From assembly GCA_963854835.1 (NCBI GenBank), contig OY978529.1, positions 40,606,055 to 40,670,054 of the forward strand: a stretch of DNA of 64,000 nucleotides, written 5' to 3'. The DNA comes from Megamerina dolium (lineage: Eukaryota; Arthropoda; Insecta; Diptera; Megamerinidae). Positions 34,357-43,995 of the stretch are shown here, piece by piece (position 1 is the first letter of the stretch; every line of letters starts with the position of its first letter). The notes below the pieces were generated by a model that was not told where the DNA came from, did not search any database, and was given only the letters and a program-made list of their open reading frames with translations. The position numbers and the translations under genes were made by a program.

Positions 34357-35175
34357 TAAAGGGTTATCCATTTCGCGGTTTCAAAAGTATAGGGCTAGAA
34401 TTCGACATCTGTCAAACTGAGTTGTTAAAACAATTTCTTTCTTTTTCAGTTCAAAGTCTGACATTTGCGAAAATGGATCGCTCAACGCATTAAAATTGTA
34501 AAAACCTACTACAAAAATGGTGATTCTGCCACAGCCACATATCGTGCTTTAAGAGGAGATTATGGTTTACATAATCGTCCAACTACGCAAGCAATTGGCA
34601 AAATTGGGAAGAAATATGAAGAGACTGGATCGGTTACAGATATTGTAGGGCCTGTGCATCATCGTTTCGCTCGTACCACCGAAAATATCGCTGCTGTAAG
34701 TGAAAGTATTGCCGAAGACCCGAATGTGTCGATTCCTCGTCGTTCTCAGGAATTAGGACTGTCTTACGGCATATTATGGCGTATTTTGCATTTGGATCTA
34801 CACCTACATCCATATAAAATCCAGCTCACATAACAACTGAAGCCAGCTGACCATTCACAACGTCGTAGATACGTCGAATAGGTGCTTGAAGAACAGGCGA
34901 TGGACGGCGGTTTTTCGAACAAAATTTTCTTCAATTCTACGACAATTTTGTTTTGTTAACAAACAAAATTGTCGTATTTGGGGTTCTGAGAATCCTCAAG
35001 TAATTGAAGAGAGGCCACTACATCCACAAAAAGTCACTGCTTGGTGCGCTCTTTGGTTCGGAGGTGTGATTGGACCTTACTTCTTCGAAAACGACGATGG
35101 AACGACTGTCAACGTCAATTCGGAGCGTTATGGTCATATGATAAATGACTTTTTTTTGCCTGCTATTGAAGAATA

Positions 35176-35280
35176 AGTAGGTCCCTTCTAATACTGCCCA
35201 AAAATTTAAGACGCACAACAGTAATGGAAGAGAAGCTCGGACAATGAGCCCTTTGGGGCTTTAAGTGCCACATATATATA
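35176..35280 (+). mobile_element. tRNA-derived SINE, copy 3 (5'-truncated) nested in rosa copy 1
   Basis: It starts AGTAGGTCCCTTCTAATACT and ends with the SINE 3' sequence GGGGCTTTAAGTGCCACATA and a TA-rich tail. The 12-bp target TATTGAAGAATA is duplicated at 35164-35175 and 35281-35292, exactly within the transposase reading frame. Only the last 105 bp of the SINE are present, as expected for 5' truncation in target-primed insertion. Confidence 0.92.
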
Positions 35281-35682
35281 TATTGAAGAATACGACTTAG
35301 AGAATATGTGGTTTCAACAAGACGGTGCCACATGACACACAACTCGAACGAATATGGCTTTATTGCAAGAGAAATTTTCTGGCCGCGTAATTTCTCGTCG
35401 TGGCGATATCAAGTGGCCACCAAGATCATGCGATTTGACACCGCTTGACTTTTTTTTGTGGGGCTACGCAGAAGACCGTGTTTATGCAGATAAACCTTTA
35501 ACTCTTGAGCACCTAAAAACCAACATTCGTCACATTATGGCTGAGATACCGCCCAATATGTGTCAAAAAGTGGTCGAAAATTACCTCAAAAGAATCGATG
35601 CTTGCAACAATTCGCGTGGTGGTCACATAAATGATGTAGTATTTCATTCATAATGTCAACGTTCAAACTTTATAATAAAAAA

Positions 35683-37015
35683 TCTCCTTACAGTCGGCTG
35701 GGGCCGACCAAACTATACCCTGCATATGTAGATTTATATATAAAAAGTTTACTCGAATATCCAACTTTTCTTTTATTTCCACTTTTCGAGAAACAATTTT
35801 TGCATATACTACTAATTTACACCCGAAATATGGTTGACTTTGACGAAGTAAAAGGATTTTAAGATAATTCCGAGACTTAGGTAGACATAAGATTGCCTAA
35901 GTTACAGCTGTTTCAATTTAAAATTTGTATGGGGGCTACGATAAACACTGGGCGTGGTGCGCCCATTTTCTGTGACCCTAGTTGCTCGTACAATACTAAT
36001 CCATACCCTAAGTCTCGTTGTCCTAGGCTAAATGGTTTGTAAGCTATGGAGCTTAAAATTTTAGTTTAATTCACTCGACTTTGTATGGGAGACCCATGAA
36101 GGAGTGGGCATGGCACACTGATTTTCTGCCAGATTATTTCCGACTAGGATATTAATTTAAGTGTCAATTAGGGTTATTCTAGACAGAAGATTGCCGAAGT
36201 TACAGCTGTTTCAATTTAAAATTTGTATGGGGGCTACGATAAACACTGGGCGTGGTGCGCCCATTTTCTGTGAGTCTAGTTGCTCGTACAATACTAATCC
36301 ACACCTTAAATCTCGTTATTCTACGCTGAATAGTTTGCAAGTTATAATCGGTAACATTTTTTTTAATTTCCGCAACTTTGTATGGGAGACCCAAAAAGGA
36401 GTAGGCGTGGCACATTGATTTTCTGCCATGTTATATCCGACTACCATGTTAATCTAAGTGTCAATTATGGTTATTCTAGACAGAAGATTGTAGAAGTTAT
36501 AGCAGCTTCAATTTAAAAGAAGTACAGACACTTTGTATGGGAGCTACGCTAGAAAGTAGGCGTGGCTCATCCACTTTTGGCGAGGTTATATAGTAGTATA
36601 ATATAACTCTATGTGCAAAATATTGTTGTCCCAAGTGGTATATTGTGTGAGTTATAGCAAGTTAAAGATTTTGAAAATTTCGAGGTTAGTCGCTTTGAAT
36701 GCTTGGTGTGGGCGTGGTTATTGACCGATCATGCCCAATATCAATCCCCTCCGTACCCTTGGATCATAGATTACTTATGCCAAATTTTATCGAAATAGCT
36801 CAATATTTACTCAAGTTATCGTGCGAACCAGCCAGGTGACAGACAGACGGACGGACGGACGGACGGACGGACGGACATCGTTAAATCGAAAATTTAATCG
36901 AAGCTGATCACGAATATATATCCATGTCTATATCTCCGGAGATTCCTTCAAGTGGACACAAACATCTGACCGAAATGAATATACCATGCATATTGCATTA
37001 TGCAGGGTATAAAAA
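35683..37015 (+). mobile_element. Helentron-like repeat, copy H2 (first unit of a dimer)
   Basis: It has the same start (TCTCCTTACA plus the GTCGGC/GCCGAC hairpin) and end (TATGCAGGGTATAAAAA) as H1. After the GAGACTTAG string it jumps directly to GTAGACATAAGATTG, so the first modules are missing. It carries one module (about 36000-36150) not found in H1. The CGGA microsatellite has 7 units. Its end abuts the start of H3 with no extra bases. Confidence 0.85.
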
Positions 37016-38300
37016 TCTCCTTACAGTCGGCTGGGGCCGACCAAACTATACCCTGCATATGTAGATTTGTATATAAAAAGTTTACTCGAATATCCAACTT
37101 TTCTTTTATTTCCACTTTTCGAGAAACAATTTTTGCATATACTACTAATTTACACCCGAAATATGGTTGACTTTGACGAAGTAAAAGGATTTTAAGATAA
37201 TTCCGAGGCTTAGTATGGGAGCTATATAAAAAGTGGGCGTGGCTTACCACTTTCTAGTAAATCCAATTAATTTTTCAATGTTAATCCACACCTTAAATTT
37301 GGTGTCCTACGTTGAATAGTTTCTAAGTTATGGTGGTTAACATTTTTGTTTAATTTCCTCAACTTTGTATGGGAGCCCCAATAAGAAGTGGGCGTGGTAC
37401 GCAGATTTTTCGCCAGATTATTTCCGACTACGATATTAATTTAAGTGTCAATTATGGTTATTGTAGACATAAGATTGCCTAAGTTACAGCTGTTTCAATT
37501 TAAAATTTGTATGGGGGCTACGATAAACACTAGGCGTGGTGCGCCCATTTTCTGTGAGCCTAGTTGCTCGTACAATACTAATCCACACCTTAAATCTCGT
37601 TATTCTACGCTGAATAGTTTGCAAGTTATAACCGGTAACATTTTTTTTTTAATTTCCGCAACTTTGTATGGCAGCCCCAAAAAGGAGTGGGCGTGGCACA
37701 TTGATTTTCTGCCATATTATTTCCGACTACCGTGTTAATGTAAGTGTCAATTATGGTTATTCTAGACAGAAGATTGTAGAAGTTACAGCAGTTTCAATTT
37801 AAAAGAAGTACAGACACTTTGTATGGGAGCTACGCTAGAAAGTAGGCGTGGCTCACCCACTTTTGGCGAGGTTATATAGTAGTATAATATAACTCTATGT
37901 GCAAAATATTGTTGTCCCAAGTGGTATATTATGTGAGTTATAGCAAGTTAAAGATTTTGAAAATTTCGAGGTTAGTCGCTTTGAATGCTTGGTGTGGGCG
38001 TGGTTATTGACCGATCATGCCCAATATCAATCCCCTCCGTACCCTTGGATCATAGATTACTTATGCCAAATTTCATCGAAATAGCTCAATATTTACTCAA
38101 GTTATCGTGCGAACCAGCCAGGTGACAGACAGACGGACGGACGGACGGACGGACGGACGGACATCGTTAAATCGAAAATTTAATCGACGCTGATCACGAA
38201 TATATATCCATGTCTATATCTCCGGAGATTCCTTCAAGTGGACACAAACATCTGACCGAAATGAATATACCATGCATATTGCATTATGCAGGGTATAAAA
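37016..38300 (+). mobile_element. Helentron-like repeat, copy H3 (second unit of a dimer)
   Basis: A full-length unit closely similar to H1, with six modules and 7 CGGA units at about 38134. It is joined head to tail to H2 and ends inside the rosa-like element at AAAAAGAAATATCATG. Copy 2 of rosa shows this sequence uninterrupted (58755-58770), which proves the insertion site. Confidence 0.88.
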
Positions 38301-38394
38301 AGAAATATCATGATAAAAAATATTTTATATGTGTTTTATTTACATTTACTTTTGAAACCGCAAAATGGATAACCCTTTATTTAACTAGTGAACA

Positions 38395-38890
38395 TTTTCG
38401 AACTATGATTTTTTACGATTTTCGAAGTGAATTATCTCAACAACAGTGCTTCCATTATCTTCATGCGGCATTTAGCGATGAAGCATCAACCCTCTAGACA
38501 ATTCATAACTGCTTTAACTAATTCAAGCATGATCGCCGTTCGCTCCAGGATGAATTTCGTGAAGGTCGTCCAAAATCGGTCATTGTGCCAGAAACCATTA
38601 ATGCTGTGCTGTGTGAACTGATAATGAAAGATCGTCATGTAACATACCGTGAGATAGAGGCATTCTTGGGCGTTAGTTCCACCGCCGTGCACCCATTATT
38701 GCATCAATTAGCTGTCAGAAAGATTTGTTCTCGTTGGATCCCACATTATTTAACAATCTCACAAAAAAAAGGCTCTTGTCGATTGGTGCAAAGAAATTAT
38801 GAAAAAATTCGATAGCGGTGCTTCGAAAGTCGTTTATGAAATCGTGACAGGTAACAGATCATGGATATATGCGTATGAGACATGTGAGCT
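38395..38890 (+). mobile_element. Decayed mariner transposase fragment (N-terminal half)
   Basis: With two or three frameshifts the plus strand reads FFYDFRSELSQQQCFHYLHA, then a DEFREGRPKSVIVPETINAV linker with its GRP motif, ELIMKDRHVTYREIEAFLGV, SRWIPH.LTISQKK and FDSGASKVVYEIVTG, ending near SWIYAYE. This is the helix-turn-helix half of a mariner transposase up to the first catalytic region. The rest is absent. It begins about 15 bp after the rosa copy 1 element. Confidence 0.8.
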
Positions 38891-39928
38891 AATACTGCTT
38901 TCGAAAATGCAATGTAATAGTTTCCGCAAAAGAAGCTGTCAATTGTAACTTTTGACAAAACTCGGCAATAAAGCATTTTCGTTAAAACGGCTCTATATCA
39001 ATATTTCCGATTTCAATTTTCTAGAATAATCTATGAAAAACTTTCAAGTGTATCAAAGGTCTGTAGCAAAGCTCTGAGAAAGTGGGACCATCCAAATGCT
39101 GCCTTTCTGATCCAAGTAAAATGTATATACCAACTTTAGTGGTATACAAATTGACTACGATCAATATGACTAGAAAAGAAGCTCATGTAGTAACTTTTCT
39201 GAGCTCTAAGTATCATTAAAATGTTCTACTATACGTTCTAAACATTGAGCATAAGTTTAAAACAAAACATGATTATACAAACAAATTAATAATTTACCTA
39301 CACAAAAGAATTTAACCGAACTAAAAAGGTTTGAAGTGTTTTTGTTTTTAACCTTACCTAGTCAACTAGCATTCATCTAGACATGCAGAAATCTTACAAA
39401 AACAAGTTAGACAACAACAACAACAAGAACAGTAACAGCATCAGCGAATCTGGAATGTCTCATTGGAAGCGAGACACTTGCCAGACATTTTGACAACTTG
39501 TTGAAATTGTTGGCCAACAAATTCAAAGTGGATTACCTACTACATATCGTATACGGAGGGATACTGTACGTTACGATATATCGTATGTATGTAACATATA
39601 TTATGTTTTGTAGTCGTACATTTAAGCTAGATTAAATTCAGAAGTGTACAAATATGTGATATACGTAGGATGGTTAAAGTGTCTTATGCAAATGCATATC
39701 ACATCACATGGGTGTACCCGTATACTTATATGGATATGTACTCTCTTATGTAGATTGTGTGAAGGATAACTAGTAGATGTCTTGTTCGCACGGCAATACT
39801 AAGTTTATTGTTGATTTTATAAAAGAGATTTTTGCTATTCAAGCCCTTTGTAATATTGCATCTTCTTGTTGCATGTTTCGTTTTTCTCATTGCATTGTCA
39901 TGGTAATGGCAATTATTTATTGCTTTTG
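38891..39928. other. AT-rich intergenic DNA
   Basis: No gene is seen. There is a short CAACAA-type simple repeat at about 39412-39425. Confidence 0.4.
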
Positions 39929-40760
39929 TTATGATATTTTATAGTACATATGCAGTAAATTGCCTGACAAACGCCTATTCGTCACATTTTATTATAATTT
40001 GTTGGTATTTTCTTTTTCTGGTTTTTTTTTTTGTATTCTAAAAATAAGTGAAGTTTTTTTTTTTTTTTGAAAACTAAAAATAAACTGAAAATTATAAGAA
40101 GTATTTTGTTCAAAGAAGTGATGACAATTTTGTGATAAAACAGATTTCGGAGATATTTTTAACTGTTTTTTTTTTTAGTAATTCAAGTAATTTGGTGAAC
40201 TCCACCAAAAATTAGACAGTTTAATCAGGATAGGTCTCTAGTATCGTTAACCACTTGAATTTAGTGATGAATTTTTTTGTTTTTTAGAAAATTTGTACAA
40301 TTTCAGAATGCATCAATTTTTTTTTTTCAAATCACAATATTTTATTTTTTTTTTATATTGATATTTTATTGTACATATGCAGTAAATTGCCTGACAAACG
40401 CCTATTCGTCACATTTCATTGTAATTTGTTGTTGTTTTCTTTTTCTTGATTTTTGTATTCTAAAAATAAGTGAAGATTTTTTTTTTTTGAAAACTAAAAG
40501 TAATCTGAAAATTATAAGAATTATTTGTTCAAAGAAGTGATGACAATGTTGTGGCAAAACAGATTTGGGGGAGATTTTTGAATCTTTTTTTTTTAGTAAT
40601 TCTAGAAATTTGTGATATTTTGGACGGGAATTAAAAAAATTAGACAGCTTAATAAATATTGAATTTAGTGATGAAATTTTTTGTTTTTTTAGAAAATTTG
40701 TACAATTTCAGAATGCATATAAAAAATTATTGCTAAAATCACAATTTTTTTTTACCCCAA
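39929..40760 (+). repeat. Local tandem duplication with a period of about 427 bp
   Basis: Two adjacent diverged copies share AGTAAATTGCCTGACAAACG (39954 and 40381), AAAATAAGTGAAG, CAAAGAAGTGATGACAA and AATTTGTACAATTTCAGAAT (about 40291 and 40702). Differences are mostly in poly-T lengths. The sequence is non-coding. The long frame 40277-40540 is an artefact of the T-rich sequence. Confidence 0.85.
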
Positions 40761-40812
40761 AATCAATAAATTCTTTTTATACAAAAATTGATTTGAAAAA
40801 AAAATGTTCATA

Positions 40813-41174
40813 AAAAAAAAATAAATATGTGGCACTTAAAGCCCCAAAGGGCTCATTGGCCGAACTTCTCTTCCATTACTGTTGTGCTTCTTCAATTTTG
40901 GACAATATTAGAAGGGACCTACTTATTTTAGCCGGTTCGGAATGGCAGAACACTTGTGACATCACTTTTTCTGAGCTTTGTCACAGAGTTCTTTTAGAAG
41001 CTTTTTCATGGCAAGTTGTTACTGTTGGAAGAATTGCCAATTGCTTGCCGACAGGTGGGTACCGTTCGAAAGAAAAATCTTTTCGATATTAAATTTGTTA
41101 TGCATCAGCCGGGTATTGAACCACGAACTACAGATCAGAAGGCGAACACACTAACCACTGAGCTACGGCACGAC
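40813..41174 (-). mobile_element. tRNA-derived SINE, copy 4 (most complete)
   Basis: On the minus strand it begins at the right with a tRNA-like head: GTGCCGTAGCTCAGTGGTTA, whose box A TAGCTCAGTGG is at 41155-41165, and box B GGTTCAATACCC at 41111-41122. A unique body follows, then the 3' end GCTTTAAGTGCCACATATTT and a T-rich tail. The 9-bp ATGTTCATA on both sides (40804-40812 and 41175-41183) is the target duplication. It is 362 bp long with no coding capacity. It is presumably transcribed by RNA polymerase III and copied by a partner LINE that I cannot identify. Confidence 0.92.
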
Positions 41175-41183
41175 ATGTTCATA

Positions 41184-43069
41184 CTTTCTTGAAATATCAA
41201 AAACTGGATGAGGAAATTTGTAGAACGTGAACGAAGAAAATTTTGTAGATTTGGTATAATAAAAATCAACTTAAGAATAAATAAAAATTGTCTTAAAAAA
41301 ATGCTCTATTCCATTTGCCCAAGTTAATTTTATTGCCATTTTTCCAAAAATTGATTTGCCCAAAAAAATTGACATTACAACATCAAAAATTTCTTATAAC
41401 ATCAAAAATTTGCTAAAAAAAATTAATCACGTACAATGCATCAAATATATACGTAGTATATATATATTAGGACGTGTAAAATTTTGTTACCATAAATTAA
41501 ATAATAAAAAAAAAAAAAAACTACCGATGATTCCAAGTTAAAGAATCTTTGACCGAAATTTCATGTGCTTAAAATAAATTTTGATGCGCTGCATTTAAAT
41601 GAATGAGCATTGCTTTCCATACAGAAATAATTAAACAATTTATTTTTTTAGAGTGGAAAATGTGGAGATTTTGATTTTAGTGTTGTGATTTCAATCATAA
41701 TTAAAACAATTTTGTATTATGTTATGCGGAAGATCAAAATTTTTTTTATTTATTTATTTATTTTAAGGTTAGAATCGATTTGTATGGTAAATACTTCCCA
41801 TATGTACACATGTCTAGCTTCTAACTTTAAGATTATCTAATTTAGACTATAACGACTGGCCATACTATCTAATCAATGATAGTTCCTAGTTTTGTTATTC
41901 AGTTGACACGCTCGCGTATTGTTATACAAATTTGACCCATCCTAATGCATGTATTTGTTTATTATCATCTCACGTATTTACTTTTACCTTGACTAACAAA
42001 TTGTCTGCGAATATTGGCTTACAATATATTCATTATTTCTCATTTTGTTTTTCATTTGTTCAATTGGGAATAAAATTTCATATTTTCATTGCTTAGAGAT
42101 GTACAAAATTTGTGGTATTACATACTTGTGTACTGGTATTTGGTTTCTCATCGTTACCGTCACCGGAAGGAAGATTGTTTATCTATGTGAATGTAGTATG
42201 ACATAAGAAAATGATTGCATTAGATTGCGAGTTAATATATCTACCTACTGCTGCTATCATGAGAATCTCTATTTTATTTAAATTTTTAATTAACAATTTT
42301 CTTTAAAACACGTACACCAACATAAGTAATTTGTAGTTTTGTGGGAATTTGAAGATTTTCAAACAAATCAACTGAAATAAATTTAATTACATATGTTCGC
42401 ATACAACTCAATATGTAATACAAAATCTAAAAAAAAAAAAAAATATAAATCCAATCCTCTACCTCGAGGGAAATTTCACAAAATGTCAAAAGTTAAGTTT
42501 AATCGTAAATATACAAGAGATGACAGCAAATTCAATTCAATTCAATTATGTATTGCAAATATTGTCTCGATAAAATATGTTCTCGTACATATAATATTCG
42601 TGGGCGGTCTCTGGCAATATTCAAGGTACAAATATTGCGAATACGAGTATAATTCTTTTAATTGACACTACTTATCGTCGATGAGTACTACGTGTTAGTT
42701 CCACGCATGCATGTGTACTTTTTTTTTTTTTTTGACATACAGATAAGCATTAATACTTAATATTATATTTGAACTCTTGTGCTTACGAGTACATTAGGGT
42801 ATGGGAAATTTTTCAGCAGAAAAGAAATTATTCAAAAGTCTACAGAATTTTATAGAATTTATAGATAATTTTCGTACAACAACAACAACAACAACAACAA
42901 CATTATCATACATTATGAATTTTTCATCACCAGTAATCATTCTTTATAAAAATGATTCAATTTCGTTTCGTTTCAGCAACGTTCCGCAGATGTAAATTTT
43001 ATCAACTCGGAATTTTTTTATTGCATATTTATATGACAGTCAATCTTCTTCATTTTTTTTTTGCAAGAT
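41184..43069. other. AT-rich intergenic DNA
   Basis: No gene is seen. An (ACA)n run lies at 42877-42902, and there are several A/T tracts. Confidence 0.45.
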
Positions 43070-43200
43070 TTGATTAACTTTTAATCGATGATTGGTCGAC
43101 CAGAACGAGTTGCATCTTTGACAACGAAATTTCGATAACAAAAGGGAGCATACCATTCACGGGCTGTTCTTTAATATAGCAACCCCACTATAAACGCTAC
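43070..43200 (-). mobile_element. Short mariner N-terminal relic
   Basis: On the minus strand one frame reads ERTAREWYAPF-like residues (RTAREWYAPFCYRNFVVKD) followed by ATRSGRPII. This resembles the RTA..W..RFR.GDF.L.D..RSGRP region of mariner transposases. The remnant is about 40 codons with one stop. Confidence 0.5.
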
Positions 43201-43347
43201 AAATAAAATTTTTTTTTTTTCAAACTATTGCCTTTGAAGTGTTTTAATTAATTCATAGCAGAAACCAAATTATTGAAAATATAAAATTTCTCATGATATT
43301 TGGCAAATTGCATTATTATTAAATGCGATATATTTAAGAAAAAAAAA

Positions 43348-43995
43348 AGTCTCACTCAAGGCCCCACTTTGGCCTAGCTTCTCTTCCATTACTACTTACT
43401 TACCCATGTGGTCGTAACAACCGAATATCGATTTAGGCCGAATATAACAGGCTTTGCCAGCCATCTCTGTTCTTCGCTAGCTGGCGTCAGTTAGAAATTC
43501 CAAGTGCCGTCAGGTTCTCCAGTACTTGGTCTTTCCACCGGAGGTTAGGTCTTCCTCTTCTGCGTTTTCCTCCAGCGGGTTCCGAATATAACACCTTCTT
43601 AGCTGGAGCATGTTCTTCCATTCGCTCGACATGACCTAGTCAGCGCAGCCGCTAGATTTTGATGCTCTCTATGTCAATATCGGCATACAGCTTGTACAGC
43701 TCATGGTTGTACCTTATTCTCTTCCATTACTGTTGTGCGTGTTAAATTTTAGACAGTATTAGAAGGGGCCTACTGATTTTAGCCGGATCCGAACGGCAGA
43801 ACTCTTGCGACATCACTTTTTTGAGCTTTTTAATGACAAATTGTTACTGCCGCAAGAATTGCCAATTGTTTGCAGATAGGTGGGTACTGTTCGAAAGAAA
43901 ATTTTTTTCCATATTAAATTTGTTATGTTTCAGCTGGGGTTGAACCCACGACCTACAGATCAGATGACCAACACACTAACCGCTGAGCTACGGCA
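43348..43995 (-). mobile_element. tRNA-derived SINE, copy 5, interrupted
   Basis: The tail end (GGCCCCACTTTGGCCTAGCT) is at 43360-43380. The body resumes at 43717 and runs to the tRNA-like head at 43930-43995 (box B as GGTTGAACCC, box A as CGCTGAGCTA when read here). Between them sits an RTE-like fragment with a 15-bp duplication, so the SINE was present first. Confidence 0.85.
43394..43716 (-). mobile_element. RTE-like retrotransposon 3' fragment nested in a SINE
   Basis: It is closely similar to 16954-17285: ACTTACTTACCCATGTGGTC, CGAATATCGATTTAGGCCGA, then reverse-transcriptase C-terminal coding sequence in reverse. It is truncated at its 5' side at GGTTGTACCTTA. The 15-bp TTCTCTTCCATTACT at 43379-43393 and 43717-43731 is the target-site duplication. 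It is the second copy of this family in the window with an intact duplication. Confidence 0.92.

Larger units (their letters stand above)
34359..38377 (+). mobile_element. rosa-like DD41D transposon, copy 1, with nested insertions
   Basis: Terminal inverted repeats AAGGGTTATCCATTT(C/T)GCGG are flanked by TA (34357-34358 and 38378-38379). Without its insertions the element would be about 1.3 kb. The transposase (about 34474-35653) matches copy 2 but is dead. An 11-base deletion lies near its start. TAA and TAG stops lie near 34831 and 34878. The first catalytic region (SDEAHF in copy 2) is replaced by an inverted copy of the sequence that follows it. A SINE fragment is inserted at 35176-35280. 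A TGA replaces the Cys codon after QQDGAT. Two Helentron-like repeats (35683-38300) are inserted in the 3' untranslated A-run. Confidence 0.9.

Noticed and set aside
40277..40540. Phe-rich open frame as a membrane protein
   Set aside because: It follows poly-T tracts inside the 427-bp duplication and is not open in the sister unit.
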